Of a stretch of DNA of 64,000 bases, positions 8,707-17,255 are shown piece by piece; position 1 is the stretch's first letter, and every line of letters begins with the position of its first letter. The position numbers and the translations under genes are program-made. A model generated the notes under the pieces. It was not told where the DNA came from. It saw only the letters and a program-made list of their open reading frames with translations, and did no database searches. Where the stretch lies: contig CAJXRD010000009.1 in the NCBI GenBank assembly GCA_913058295.1, positions 1-64,000 of the forward strand. The letters are read 5' to 3'. Source of the stretch: an uncultured Flavobacteriales bacterium. GTDB taxonomy: Bacteria > Bacteroidota > Bacteroidia > Flavobacteriales > Flavobacteriaceae.

Positions 8707-10713
8707 ATGAAATTCAACATTGTTTCAGATTTTAAACCCACAGGAGATCAGCCCAATGCTATAAAACAGTTGGTGGAAGGTATTCATACTCAAGAAGAGC
8801 ATCAAACACTTTTGGGAGTTACAGGTAGTGGTAAAACATTTACTGTTGCAAATGTGATTGAACAAGTTGAAAAACCAACCTTAATTCTTGCACATAATAA
8901 AACACTAGCAGCCCAATTATATTCAGAGTTTAAACAATTCTTTCCTAATAATGCGGTAGAGTATTTTGTATCTTATTACGATTATTATCAGCCTGAAGCA
9001 TATATTCCTAGCAGTGGTGTTTATATTGAAAAAGATCTTTCTATAAATGAAGAAATAGAAAAAATGCGATTAAGTACTACTTCTTCCCTACTTTCAGGAA
9101 GACGTGATGTAATAGTAGTCGCTTCGGTTTCTTGTTTATATGGTATTGGAAATCCTACGGAGTTTCAAAAAAACATTATCAAACTTCAAAAAGGGCAGAT
9201 CATTTCACGTACAAAACTGCTTCATAGATTAGTACAAAGCTTGTATTCAAGAACTGAAGATGAGTTTCATCATGGAAGTTTCAGAATAAAAGGAGATACC
9301 GTAGATGTCTATCCAAGTTATGCAGATGATGCTTTTAGAATCCACTTTTTTGGAGATGAAATTGAGGAAATTGAAGTTTTTAATGCACAAACCAATGAGG
9401 TCATAGAAAAGTACGAATTGCTTAATATTTACCCAGCCAATATGTTTGTGACTTCTCCAGATATCCTGCAAGAAGCCATTATTCATATTCAAGATGACTT
9501 GGTAAAGCAATTGGAATATTTCAAGGAAATAGGTAAGCATTTAGAGGCAAAACGTTTGGAAGAACGTACTAATTTTGATTTAGAAATGATTAGGGAATTA
9601 GGTTATTGTAGTGGTATTGAAAACTATTCTAGATATTTAGATAAAAGGTTACCTGGTACACGTCCCTTCTGTTTATTAGATTTTTTCCCAGATGATTACT
9701 TAATGGTAGTGGACGAAAGCCATGTTTCGATACCACAAGTTTCTGCAATGTATGGTGGAGATAGATCTCGTAAGGAAAATTTGGTAGAATACGGTTTTAG
9801 ACTACCAGCAGCTATGGACAATCGCCCGTTAAAGTTTGATGAGTTTGTAATGATGCAAAATCAGGTATTATATATCAGCGCTACTCCAGCAGATTATGAA
9901 TTGGAAAAAAGTGGTGGTGTTTTTGTGGAACAAATAATAAGACCAACAGGATTATTAGATCCTCCAATTGAGGTTCGACCAAGTTTAAATCAGATTGATG
10001 ATTTATTAGAACAAATCCAATTACGAGTAGAAAAAGATGAACGTGTTTTAGTTACAACGCTTACCAAACGTATGGCAGAAGAGTTGACTAAGTATATGTC
10101 CAGAATAGACATAAGATGCCGATACATACATAGTGATGTAGATACCTTAGAGCGAGTTGAAATCATGCAAGATTTACGATTAGGTATCTTTGATGTTTTA
10201 GTTGGAGTCAATCTTCTAAGAGAAGGATTAGATCTACCTGAGGTTTCTCTAGTTGCTATTTTAGATGCAGATAAAGAAGGTTTCTTACGTTCTACAAGGT
10301 CACTTACACAAACAGTAGGAAGAGCAGCAAGACATCTTAATGGAAAAGCAATAATGTATGCTGATAAGATTACTAAAAGTATGCAGGCAACTATAGATGC
10401 TACCAATTATCGTAGGGAAAAACAAATGTCTTATAATAAAGAACATAACATTACTCCAACTGCCATTATAAAATCTTTGGAGAATGCATTGACCAAAGCG
10501 AAAACAGATGCATATTCCTTTGATCCTTTTGAAAACCTTGCAGCGGAATCAGAAAATGAATACTTAAGTAAACCTCAACTAGAGAAAAAAGTAAGAGATA
10601 CCCGTAAAGCAATGGAAAAAGCTGCTAAAGAATTAGATTTTATGTCAGCTGCTAAATTGAGAGATACTATAAAACGATACCAAGATAAATTAGAAGCTTT
10701 AAAAGTAAACTAA
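8707..10713 (+). CDS. uvrB: Excinuclease ABC subunit B
   Basis: 668 residues, the normal size for UvrB, the damage-verifying DNA helicase-like subunit of nucleotide excision repair. Visible parts: Walker A GVTGSGKT (37-44), the aromatic beta-hairpin region YYDYYQPEAYIPSSG that clamps DNA, motif II VVDESH, motif III ISATPADYE, motif VI QTVGRAARH, and a C-terminal UVR domain (KAMEKAAKELDFMSAAKLRD) that contacts UvrA and UvrC. The gene has its own -7 element. Its stop codon is followed immediately by the ATG of the pseudouridine synthase gene, so the two are translationally adjacent. Confidence 0.97.
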   Translation: MKFNIVSDFKPTGDQPNAIKQLVEGIHTQEEHQTLLGVTGSGKTFTVANVIEQVEKPTLILAHNKTLAAQLYSEFKQFFPNNAVEYFVSYYDYYQPEAYIPSSGVYIEKDLSINEEIEKMRLSTTSSLLSGRRDVIVVASVSCLYGIGNPTEFQKNIIKLQKGQIISRTKLLHRLVQSLYSRTEDEFHHGSFRIKGDTVDVYPSYADDAFRIHFFGDEIEEIEVFNAQTNEVIEKYELLNIYPANMFVTSPDILQEAIIHIQDDLVKQLEYFKEIGKHLEAKRLEERTNFDLEMIRELGYCSGIENYSRYLDKRLPGTRPFCLLDFFPDDYLMVVDESHVSIPQVSAMYGGDRSRKENLVEYGFRLPAAMDNRPLKFDEFVMMQNQVLYISATPADYELEKSGGVFVEQIIRPTGLLDPPIEVRPSLNQIDDLLEQIQLRVEKDERVLVTTLTKRMAEELTKYMSRIDIRCRYIHSDVDTLERVEIMQDLRLGIFDVLVGVNLLREGLDLPEVSLVAILDADKEGFLRSTRSLTQTVGRAARHLNGKAIMYADKITKSMQATIDATNYRREKQMSYNKEHNITPTAIIKSLENALTKAKTDAYSFDPFENLAAESENEYLSKPQLEKKVRDTRKAMEKAAKELDFMSAAKLRDTIKRYQDKLEALKVN

Positions 10714-11460
10714 ATGGCACACCACCCAGATTCTAAACGATTGAATAAAGCTATTAGTGATAGTGGCTTTTGTTCCCGAAGACAAGCAGATAGATATATA
10801 GAACAAGAAAAAGTTATTGTTAATGGTAAGGTTGCTACTTTAGGAGATCGTGCCATGCCAGGAGATATAATTGAAGTAGATGGCAAACCGATCACAAAAA
10901 ATGAGCACCTTGTTTATTTAGCTCTAAATAAACCTGTTGGTATTACCTGTACTACAGATAGAAGAATTGATGGTAATGTTGTTGATTTTATTGGACATGA
11001 AGAGCGTATTTTTCATATTGGTCGATTAGATAAACCAAGTGAAGGATTGTTGCTAATGACTAATGACGGTGACATAGTAAACAAAATACTAAGAGCAGGT
11101 AATGAACACGAAAAAGAATACATTGTAAAAGTGGACCGACGTATTACAGATGAATTTATAAATAGAATGGAAAACGGAGTGCCAATTTTAGAAACTGTAA
11201 CAAAAAAATGTAAGGTTGAAAAAGTAGGTCGTTATGTTTTTAAAATTGTATTAATTCAAGGGTTAAATCGTCAAATTAGACGAATGTGTGAATATTTAGG
11301 TTATGAAGTAGTTGAGTTAAAACGAACCAGAATTATGAATATTCAATTAGGGAATTTAGAACTTGGAGTGTCTCGTGATTTAACTACAGAAGAGTTAAAT
11401 GGTCTAAAAAATTCTTTGGAAGATTCAGTCAATATATCTCAAAAACAAAGGGGGATTTAA
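10714..11460 (+). CDS. rluF: 23S rRNA pseudouridine synthase, RluF/RsuA type
   Basis: 248 residues. An N-terminal S4 RNA-binding domain ([20 protein letters not shown], about 9-28) precedes a RsuA/RluB/E/F-type catalytic domain with [18 protein letters not shown], in which Asp106 is the catalytic aspartate. The late motif [17 protein letters not shown] is also typical. The sequence fits RluF, which isomerises U2604 of 23S rRNA, better than RluB, RluE or RsuA; the exact target is inferred from family resemblance. The ATG directly abuts the uvrB stop (TAAATG), so the gene is likely read from the uvrB transcript. Confidence 0.85.
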   Translation: MAHHPDSKRLNKAISDSGFCSRRQADRYIEQEKVIVNGKVATLGDRAMPGDIIEVDGKPITKNEHLVYLALNKPVGITCTTDRRIDGNVVDFIGHEERIFHIGRLDKPSEGLLLMTNDGDIVNKILRAGNEHEKEYIVKVDRRITDEFINRMENGVPILETVTKKCKVEKVGRYVFKIVLIQGLNRQIRRMCEYLGYEVVELKRTRIMNIQLGNLELGVSRDLTTEELNGLKNSLEDSVNISQKQRGI

Positions 11461-11479
11461 ATTGCAATATTTAGGGTAT

Positions 11480-11513
11480 AAAAAAACCGCGCATCGATTG
11501 AGTAACACGCGGC
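11480..11513 (-). terminator. Possible minus-strand intrinsic terminator
   Basis: The stem CCGCG/CGCGG (arms 11487-11491 and 11508-11512) has a 16-nt loop. Read on the minus strand it is followed by a run of T (11480-11486). The stem is short but GC-rich in a very AT-rich region. It does not fit a terminator for the plus-strand rluF gene, because no T-run follows on that strand. Confidence 0.4.
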
Positions 11514-11546
11514 ATATCAACTAACTAACCAAATTAAATTTCAATT

Positions 11547-11603
11547 ATGAAATCTCAACCATATTTTAAATATCTTCGAAGCTTTTTAATTGATTTCAAT
11601 TAA
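11547..11603 (+). CDS. Possible 18-codon small ORF or leader peptide
   Basis: ATG at 11547, product MKSQPYFKYLRSFLIDFN, preceded by an A/T-rich leader containing CTAACTAACC. It is basic and aromatic with no signal peptide. Codons are unremarkable, and a random ORF of this length is expected in AT-rich DNA. It is reported only because it follows the hairpin at 11487-11512 and nothing else occupies the region. Confidence 0.15.
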   Translation: MKSQPYFKYLRSFLIDFN

Positions 11604-11855
11604 TCTGCTTTATATATATCTTAATACTCATATAAATTTAAGTATTTATTTGAAAAAACAAAATTAACACTGTTAAAAAACGTATTGTTCTGCAAATATC
11701 ATTCTTAACCAACAGACTAACAAATATCTATATTTATTTAACAAAATATTTTGACACTTTTTTTATTTTAAAATAAAAGAGATTCTTTTTCTTATAAAAC
11801 GTTCAAACTAATCAACCTTTAGTCGCAATTAAATTGCAAAACTTACTTCATTAAA

Positions 11856-11890
11856 AAATCTCGTTTTCTTTTAAAAAGAAAACGAGATTT
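11856..11890 (-). terminator. Intrinsic terminator of the small secreted-protein gene
   Basis: Perfect 15-bp stem (11856-11870 with 11876-11890) and a 5-nt loop, followed on the minus strand by T-rich sequence. It lies 27 nt beyond the stop of the minus-strand gene at 11917. Confidence 0.8.
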
Positions 11891-11916
11891 ATAGTTTATT
11901 GGGTGATGAATTCCAA

Positions 11917-12246
11917 TTATTCATTTTTTATAATTCGGACTGGTACTCTGTATTCTCTTCCTTTTACTAGATGTGCATCAATTTTTTCGTAGTTAAGTCT
12001 ACTTTTGATAAACCTTTCTACTACAGAATCTTTTGTATCTACTGACAATACTACAATTTCACCATCAGAATTGATAACAAAGCAAACAGATGTTGTAACT
12101 TCAATATCAAAATTAGGATTTTCAAGAAGCTTTTCTATTTCTACAGAAAAGTTAGTTTTTTTTACTGGAGCTGGAACTGCAGCGGTTGTAAATAAGGTTC
12201 CAATTAAAAAGGCCGTGGCTACTAAAATTACTTTAACATTTTTCAT
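11917..12246 (-). CDS. Small secreted protein of unknown function, weakly TonB-C-like
   Basis: From ATG 12246 the product is 109 residues: a signal peptide (MKNVKVILVATAFLIGTL, cleavage probably near AVPAPV) and a small mature domain. The domain has the pattern SVCFVINSDGEIVVLSV, a helix FIKSRL, and a closing strand REYRVPVRII. That order (strand, turn with DGEI, helix, strand with VPV) recalls the C-terminal domain of TonB-like proteins, but the match is weak and there is no transmembrane anchor. An upstream in-frame ATG (12276) would add ten residues ahead of the signal peptide and is less likely. The gene stands alone and has its own terminator. Confidence 0.6.
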   Translation of the reverse strand: MKNVKVILVATAFLIGTLFTTAAVPAPVKKTNFSVEIEKLLENPNFDIEVTTSVCFVINSDGEIVVLSVDTKDSVVERFIKSRLNYEKIDAHLVKGREYRVPVRIIKNE

Positions 12247-12356
12247 GATTGTTCGTTTTAAATGATTGATATACAAAGAAGACGATGGGAAACTACTAAA
12301 TGTTACAGATATTTATTTTTTTAACTAATACTTAACGTTAGTTCTTTCTAAAACAA

Positions 12357-12386
12357 AACAAAGCCTTAAATAAATAAGGCTTTGTT
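12357..12386 (-). terminator. Intrinsic terminator of sucC
   Basis: Perfect 12-bp stem (12357-12368 with 12375-12386) and 6-nt loop. On the minus strand it is followed by TTTTG/TTTT-rich sequence. It lies 28 nt beyond the sucC stop codon. Confidence 0.8.
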
Positions 12387-12413
12387 AAAAATATTATAAG
12401 GGAAAGTACTACA

Positions 12414-13604
12414 CTATGCTAATACTTCCTGAACTTTATCTGCTGCTTCTTGAAATTCAACTACACTATGAACATCCAATCCACTATCATCTATTAATTT
12501 TTTTGCTATATCTGCATTAGTACCTTCTAAACGTACAATAATTGGCACCTCTATTGTTCCTATGCTTTTATACGCATCAATAATTCCTTGCGCTACACGA
12601 TCACAACGAACAATTCCTCCAAATATATTAACTAAGATTGCTTTTACACTTGGATCTTTTAAGATTAAGTTAAAGGCTATTTCTACACGTTCTGCATCCG
12701 CTGTACCACCAACATCTAAAAAGTTTGCTGGCTCACCACCTGCTTGTTTAATTAGATCCATAGTTGCCATAGCCAATCCTGCACCATTAACCATACAACC
12801 AACATTACCATCTAAATCTACATAACTTAAACCTACAGCTTTCGCTTCTACTTCTACTGCATTTTCTTCACGTATATCTCTTAAAGCTTCGTAATCTTTA
12901 TGTCTGAATAATGCATTTTCATCTATAGTAACTTTAGCATCAACAGCAATTACTCTATCATCACTAGTTTTTAAAACTGGATTGATCTCAAAAAGAGAGG
13001 AGTCCGTTTTAACATATGCTGTATATAAAGCAGTAACAAACTTTGTCATTTGTTTAAATGCCTTTCCGCTAAGCCCTAAATTAAAAGCAACTCTTCTTGC
13101 CTGAAATGGCAATAATCCCGTTGAAGGCTCTACTTCTTCATTAAAAATAAGATGTGGTGTATTTTCAGCAACCGCTTCGATATCCATACCTCCTTCTGTA
13201 GAATACATAATCATATTCTTACCAGTACCTCTATTAAGCAAAACACTAATATAAAACTCACTAGTCTCGTTTTCTCCTGGATAATAAACATCCTCACAAA
13301 CTAGTACTTGATTTACTAATTTACCTTCTGCACTGGTTTGAGGTGTAACAAGGTGCATTCCGATTATATCTCCTGCAATTTGTTCAACTTCCCCTAAATT
13401 TTTTGCCAGTTTTACTCCACCACCTTTTCCACGACCACCTGCATGAACTTGTGCTTTAATAACATGCCAACCCGTTCCTGTATCTTCTGTTAATTTTTTT
13501 GCTGCAGCTACTGCTTCAGCTGGAGTTTGAGCAACAATTCCTCGTTGGATTTCAACTCCAAAACTATTCAATAAATCTTTTCCTTGGTATTCGTGTAAAT
13601 TCAT
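12414..13604 (-). CDS. sucC: Succinyl-CoA synthetase (ADP-forming) beta subunit
   Basis: 396 residues, within the usual 385-400 for SucC. With SucD it converts succinyl-CoA to succinate with substrate-level ATP formation in the TCA cycle. The N-terminal ATP-grasp region starts MNLHEYQGKDLLNSFGV and contains KAQVHAGGRGKGGGVK. The C-terminal CoA-ligase half has NGAGLAMATMDLIK, GGEPANFLDVGG and NIFGGIVRCD, the classic SucC landmarks. The gene is monocistronic: a -7 element lies 45 nt upstream and a terminator 28 nt downstream. sucD is not in this window, so the subunits are encoded apart, a common arrangement in flavobacteria. Confidence 0.97.
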   Translation of the reverse strand: MNLHEYQGKDLLNSFGVEIQRGIVAQTPAEAVAAAKKLTEDTGTGWHVIKAQVHAGGRGKGGGVKLAKNLGEVEQIAGDIIGMHLVTPQTSAEGKLVNQVLVCEDVYYPGENETSEFYISVLLNRGTGKNMIMYSTEGGMDIEAVAENTPHLIFNEEVEPSTGLLPFQARRVAFNLGLSGKAFKQMTKFVTALYTAYVKTDSSLFEINPVLKTSDDRVIAVDAKVTIDENALFRHKDYEALRDIREENAVEVEAKAVGLSYVDLDGNVGCMVNGAGLAMATMDLIKQAGGEPANFLDVGGTADAERVEIAFNLILKDPSVKAILVNIFGGIVRCDRVAQGIIDAYKSIGTIEVPIIVRLEGTNADIAKKLIDDSGLDVHSVVEFQEAADKVQEVLA

Positions 13605-13648
13605 AATAAGGTGTTTTCCGTTTATTTCCGGTATTAATTTTCAGTTTG

Positions 13649-13656
13649 CAAAAATA
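13649..13656 (-). promoter_or_regulatory. -7 element (TATTTTTG on minus strand) for sucC
   Basis: Matches TAnnTTTG on the minus strand, 44 nt before the sucC ATG (13604). No -33 TTG seen at the expected spacing. Confidence 0.5.
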
Positions 13657-13770
13657 ACAAATGTTGTGGTCATTGACTAATATTTTAAGAAGTCTGAACT
13701 CTTTTTTTTAAATAAATGAGTTCAATACTAGATATATCTATTTTATTACCTTTAAGGAAATAATTTAGAG

Positions 13771-14265
13771 ATGAAAAATTTTGATTGGACTCAGTTTACC
13801 AGAAAAATGCATATCGATGCACCCATCCAAAAAATATACGATGCTTGGGCAAAACCTGAAGAAATTGAACGTTGGTTTTTAGAAAAGGCAAGTTATTTTG
13901 ATGCGGATGAAAAACAACTAGCTAATAATAAAACCATCTCTGAAGGATTAAGATATGAATGGGATTGGTATTTATACGATATCACCGAAAAAGGAAAGAT
14001 TCTTTTAGCAAACCAAAAAGATCATATCCAATTTACTTTTGCAGGAAATTGTATTGTAGACGTTACTTTAAAGGAATTTGAAAACGGAACGATTGTTACT
14101 TTAACTCATAAGGACATTCCCACAGACGATGAATCTAAATATAATATACGCTTGGGTTGTGACGGTGGTTGGTCCTTTTTTCTGGTAAATTTAAAATCTG
14201 TATATGAAGGCGGTTTGGATCTTAGAAATAAAAATCCAAACCTAAAACCTATGCTGAACAATTAA
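13771..14265 (+). CDS. SRPBCC / AHSA1-like domain protein
   Basis: 164 residues of the START-like SRPBCC fold in its AHSA1 (activator of Hsp90-like) form. The opening is FTRKMHIDAPIQKIYDAWAK, followed by PEEIERWFL. Middle strands follow, then HKDIPTDDESKYN, and a C-terminal long helix starts at GGWSFFLVNLKSVYEGG. The fold makes a hydrophobic pocket for small molecules, but nothing shows the ligand. There is no signal peptide. The gene is convergent with fhs and its stop overlaps the fhs stop region by 4 nt. The family assignment is good; the function is unknown. Confidence 0.8.
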   Translation: MKNFDWTQFTRKMHIDAPIQKIYDAWAKPEEIERWFLEKASYFDADEKQLANNKTISEGLRYEWDWYLYDITEKGKILLANQKDHIQFTFAGNCIVDVTLKEFENGTIVTLTHKDIPTDDESKYNIRLGCDGGWSFFLVNLKSVYEGGLDLRNKNPNLKPMLNN

Positions 14266-15953
14266 GACAGTCCAGAAATTTTCCCATTATTGTCTATAGA
14301 CATTTTTTCGGAAGCTGGTACAGCAGGCAATCCTGGCATACGCATCATATTTCCTAATATAGGAATTATAAAGCCTGCTCCGGCTGCAAATTCAAATTCA
14401 CGAACGGTTACCGAAAATCCTTCTGGTCTTCCTGTTAACTTATCGTTATCTGAAAACGACTTTTGAGTTTTTGCCATACAAACTGCCAAATTACTAAGTC
14501 CTAAATTTTCTATTCTTCTTAAACCTAACTCAGCTTTTTTAGAATATTCAACACTTACCGCTCCATATATATTCTTTGCAATAGTTTCAATTTTTTCTTT
14601 TACTGGAGAATTCCAATCGTATAATTGTTTGAAATCGTTTTCTCCCTTTTCTATTTCGGCAACTACTTGAGTAGCTAATTCTTTAGTTCCTTCTCCTCCA
14701 TCTGCAAATCCTTTAGAAACTACAGCATTTACACCCATAGCCTTACACTTTTCTTGAACAAGAGCTACTTCTTCATCACTATCAGTAAAAAAGGAATTGA
14801 TTGCAACCACAGGGTTCAATCCAAACTTCTTCATATTCTCTATATGCTTTTCAAGGTTTACAAAACCTTTTTCAACACGTTCTACACTTGCATCATTATA
14901 TTGCTCTTTAGTAGCTCCTCCATGATGACGTAAAGCTCTTATGGTAGCAACAAGAACAACTACTTTAGGTTTTAATCCTCCTGAAACACACTTGATATCC
15001 AAGAATTTTTCAGCTCCTAAATCAGCTCCAAATCCTGCTTCTGTAACCACATAATCAGATAAGGTCATCCCCATTTTTGTAGCTAATATAGTATTGGTTC
15101 CTTGTGCAATATTTGCAAAAGGACCTCCGTGAATAATTGCTGGATTCCCTTCTAAAGTTTGTACTAAATTAGGATTAATTGCATCTTTTAATAAGATTGC
15201 CATTGCATTTTCTGCATTTAAATCTCTAGCATATATTGGTTTTCTATTTAGGGTCTGACCAACATAAATATTACCTAATCTTTCTTTTAAATCTGAAAAA
15301 TCTTTAGCCATACATAATATAGCCATCACCTCGGATGCTGGAGTAATATTAAAACCATCTTGTCTAGGTACACCGTTTGCAGTTCCTCCTAATCCAATAG
15401 TAATATCCCGTAAAGCACGATCGTTCATATCCATTACACGTTTCCAAGCAATAGTTCTTGGATCTATCCCTAAACTTCTAGTACGAGATTGAATGTTATT
15501 ATCTATTAATGCTGAAAGTAAATTATTCGCTTTCTCTATAGCAGAAAAATCACCTGTAAAATGAAGGTTGATATCTTCCATTGGAACTACCTGTGAGTAT
15601 CCACCTCCTGCAGCTCCACCTTTAATTCCAAAAACAGGTCCTAAAGAAGGCTCTCTAAGAACCACTGTTGTTTTCTTTCCTATCTTGTTCATCCCCTCTG
15701 TTAAGCCAATAGATACTGTTGTTTTTCCTTCCCCAGCTGGAGTTGGAGTTAAAGCAGTAACCAAAATCAAATTACTATTTGCAACCTTAGCTTCGTCAAT
15801 CAATCGGATGGGAAGTTTCGCTTTGTACTTTCCATACATTTCTATATCATCTTCGGCAATATTCAATTTTGAAGCAATATCTTTAATATGCTCCATAGAA
15901 TTACCTTGTGCTATTTCTATATCTGACAAAATCTTTTTTTCGGCTGTGCTCAT
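14262..15953 (-). CDS. fhs: Formate--tetrahydrofolate ligase
   Basis: 563 residues, the usual length. It makes 10-formyl-THF from formate, THF and ATP, feeding purine synthesis and initiator-tRNA formylation. The nucleotide loop TPTPAGEGKTT is at 69-79. Further family landmarks are EPSLGPVFGIKGGAAGGGYSQV, DIKCVSGGLKPK and the ending FSVTVREFEFAAGAGFI with PILGNMMRMPGLP. A -7 element on the minus strand lies 30 nt upstream of the ATG. No folate or purine gene is adjacent apart from guanine deaminase, which is transcribed divergently. Confidence 0.96.
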   Translation of the reverse strand: MSTAEKKILSDIEIAQGNSMEHIKDIASKLNIAEDDIEMYGKYKAKLPIRLIDEAKVANSNLILVTALTPTPAGEGKTTVSIGLTEGMNKIGKKTTVVLREPSLGPVFGIKGGAAGGGYSQVVPMEDINLHFTGDFSAIEKANNLLSALIDNNIQSRTRSLGIDPRTIAWKRVMDMNDRALRDITIGLGGTANGVPRQDGFNITPASEVMAILCMAKDFSDLKERLGNIYVGQTLNRKPIYARDLNAENAMAILLKDAINPNLVQTLEGNPAIIHGGPFANIAQGTNTILATKMGMTLSDYVVTEAGFGADLGAEKFLDIKCVSGGLKPKVVVLVATIRALRHHGGATKEQYNDASVERVEKGFVNLEKHIENMKKFGLNPVVAINSFFTDSDEEVALVQEKCKAMGVNAVVSKGFADGGEGTKELATQVVAEIEKGENDFKQLYDWNSPVKEKIETIAKNIYGAVSVEYSKKAELGLRRIENLGLSNLAVCMAKTQKSFSDNDKLTGRPEGFSVTVREFEFAAGAGFIIPILGNMMRMPGLPAVPASEKMSIDNNGKISGLS

Positions 15954-15982
15954 TGTTTTATTATATTTTATTTTAAGGTTAA

Positions 15983-15990
15983 CAAATGTA
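15983..15990 (-). promoter_or_regulatory. -7 element (TACATTTG on minus strand) for fhs
   Basis: Matches TAnnTTTG on the minus strand, 29 nt before the fhs ATG. No -33 TTG at the expected spacing. Confidence 0.5.
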
Positions 15991-16095
15991 AGAAAATCAA
16001 GACGATTAAAATAATCGATAATGGAGGCTAATTATTGTATTAAATCCTATTTTTAAGCCTTAATATTTTAAATGAATTAATACATAAACCAATTA

Positions 16096-16578
16096 ATGAT
16101 GATGACTAAAAGAGATGAGTTTTTTATGAGAAGAGCGATCGCATTAGCCCAAGAAGGAATGAACTCTAATGAAGGAGGACCTTTTGGTGCTGTTGTGGTA
16201 AAGGATGATAAAATTATAGCAGAAGGAAATAATGCGGTAACTTCTACCAATGACCCTACCGCCCATGCAGAAGTGGTTGCCATTAGAAATGCTTGTAAAG
16301 AACTAAACTCATTTCAGCTAGACGATTGTATTATCTATACTTCCTGTGAACCCTGCCCTATGTGTTTAGGAGCAATTTATTGGGCAAGACCTAAAAAAGT
16401 TTTCTATGCTTGTGATAAAAAGGACGCTGCGGAAATAGATTTCGATGACCAATTTATTTATACCGAATTAGACCTATCCATTAGCGAACGTAGTATTCCT
16501 TTTGTAAGACTTTTAAAAGAAGAAGGGAAATTGGTATTTAATAATTGGGCAAAAAAGGTAGATAAAACCGAATACTAA
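16096..16578 (+). CDS. guaD: Guanine deaminase (cytidine-deaminase-like zinc enzyme)
   Basis: 160 residues. Zinc ligands are His57 (in TNDPTAHAEV) and Cys87/Cys90 (in SCEPCPMCLGAIYWARP); Glu59 is the proton shuttle. The whole course, including GGPFGAVVVKDD, FYACDKKDAAEIDFDD and a C-terminal tail ending near Tyr, closely follows the Bacillus subtilis GuaD type that deaminates guanine to xanthine. It does not follow TadA, which is shorter here and carries different flanking residues. Two or three in-frame Met codons open the gene; the second or third is equally possible. It is convergent with the TlpA-type gene, whose stop follows directly. Confidence 0.85.
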   Translation: MMMTKRDEFFMRRAIALAQEGMNSNEGGPFGAVVVKDDKIIAEGNNAVTSTNDPTAHAEVVAIRNACKELNSFQLDDCIIYTSCEPCPMCLGAIYWARPKKVFYACDKKDAAEIDFDDQFIYTELDLSISERSIPFVRLLKEEGKLVFNNWAKKVDKTEY

Positions 16579-17139
16579 CTATTCTAATAATAGTTGATCT
16601 AATACTTGGTGTACCTTTTCACTATTCCAACTTGCTGCTCCTGTTTTTTGCATTATAATTTTTCCAGATTTTGAAATCACATAAGTGGTAGGTAAAACTG
16701 AAGAAGCCAATACTTCTGGCGAAGGTTCAGATGTTATATAAACTGGAAAATCATAATCTTTTTTTTCTAAAAAGAAGTTAATGGGTTGAAGCTCTTCATT
16801 TGTAACGAAATAAAAATCCACACGATCTCCATAAATATTATATAACTCTTGTAATTCAGGCATTTCTGCAACACATGGAGGGCACCAAGTTGCCCAAAAG
16901 TTGATAAGTATTACTTTACCTTCAGATTGAGAAAAGCTTATTTTTTCTGAATCTAAGTCAGTCAAGTTCCATTGGTAATCATTCAGTAAAGCTCTATCCT
17001 CTTCATCTATTTCCGAAGGGCTAAAAGAAATCATTCGTTGCAAAAAAACTTGAATAGGCATGCGAGTTTGAGGGATTATCAAGGCTAGGATAAAAACTCC
17101 AAATAATAGGTTACTCCAATTTTTCTTTAAAAATTTCAT
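16579..17139 (-). CDS. TlpA/ResA-like membrane-anchored thioredoxin
   Basis: 186 residues: an N-terminal membrane anchor (about residues 10-24) and a periplasmic thioredoxin fold. The active site WATWCPPCVAEMPEL has Cys86-Pro-Pro-Cys89, and the cis-proline is in SSVLPTTYVI. The CPPC motif and the AhpC/TSA-like framework (SQSEGKVILINFWATWC) match TlpA/ResA proteins, which reduce apocytochrome c cysteines or other periplasmic disulfides. A c-type haem protein is encoded at 37488, but nothing here links the two. The stop codon abuts the guaD stop (convergent). Confidence 0.85.
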   Translation of the reverse strand: MKFLKKNWSNLLFGVFILALIIPQTRMPIQVFLQRMISFSPSEIDEEDRALLNDYQWNLTDLDSEKISFSQSEGKVILINFWATWCPPCVAEMPELQELYNIYGDRVDFYFVTNEELQPINFFLEKKDYDFPVYITSEPSPEVLASSVLPTTYVISKSGKIIMQKTGAASWNSEKVHQVLDQLLLE

Positions 17140-17255
17140 AAATGCTAATTATCAATAATCTTAACAGACGAAATTAATGCCTTTAGATTACTCTAATAAC
17201 AAAATTATTTTAAATTTGTTTGAATAACTTCATTAACCATAAATACATTTAATAG

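Larger units (their letters stand above)
11461..11916. other. Gene-poor 456-nt intergenic region with two hairpins and a short ORF
   Basis: This is the longest stretch without a supported gene. The left end holds a GC-rich hairpin (11487-11512). On the minus strand it is followed by seven T residues, so it reads as a terminator for leftward transcription. On the plus strand an 18-codon ORF (11547-11603, beginning MKSQPYFKYLR) follows an A-rich leader. The right end holds the terminator of the small minus-strand gene (11856-11890). Between them the sequence is about 80 percent AT with no other feature I can support. Confidence 0.6.
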
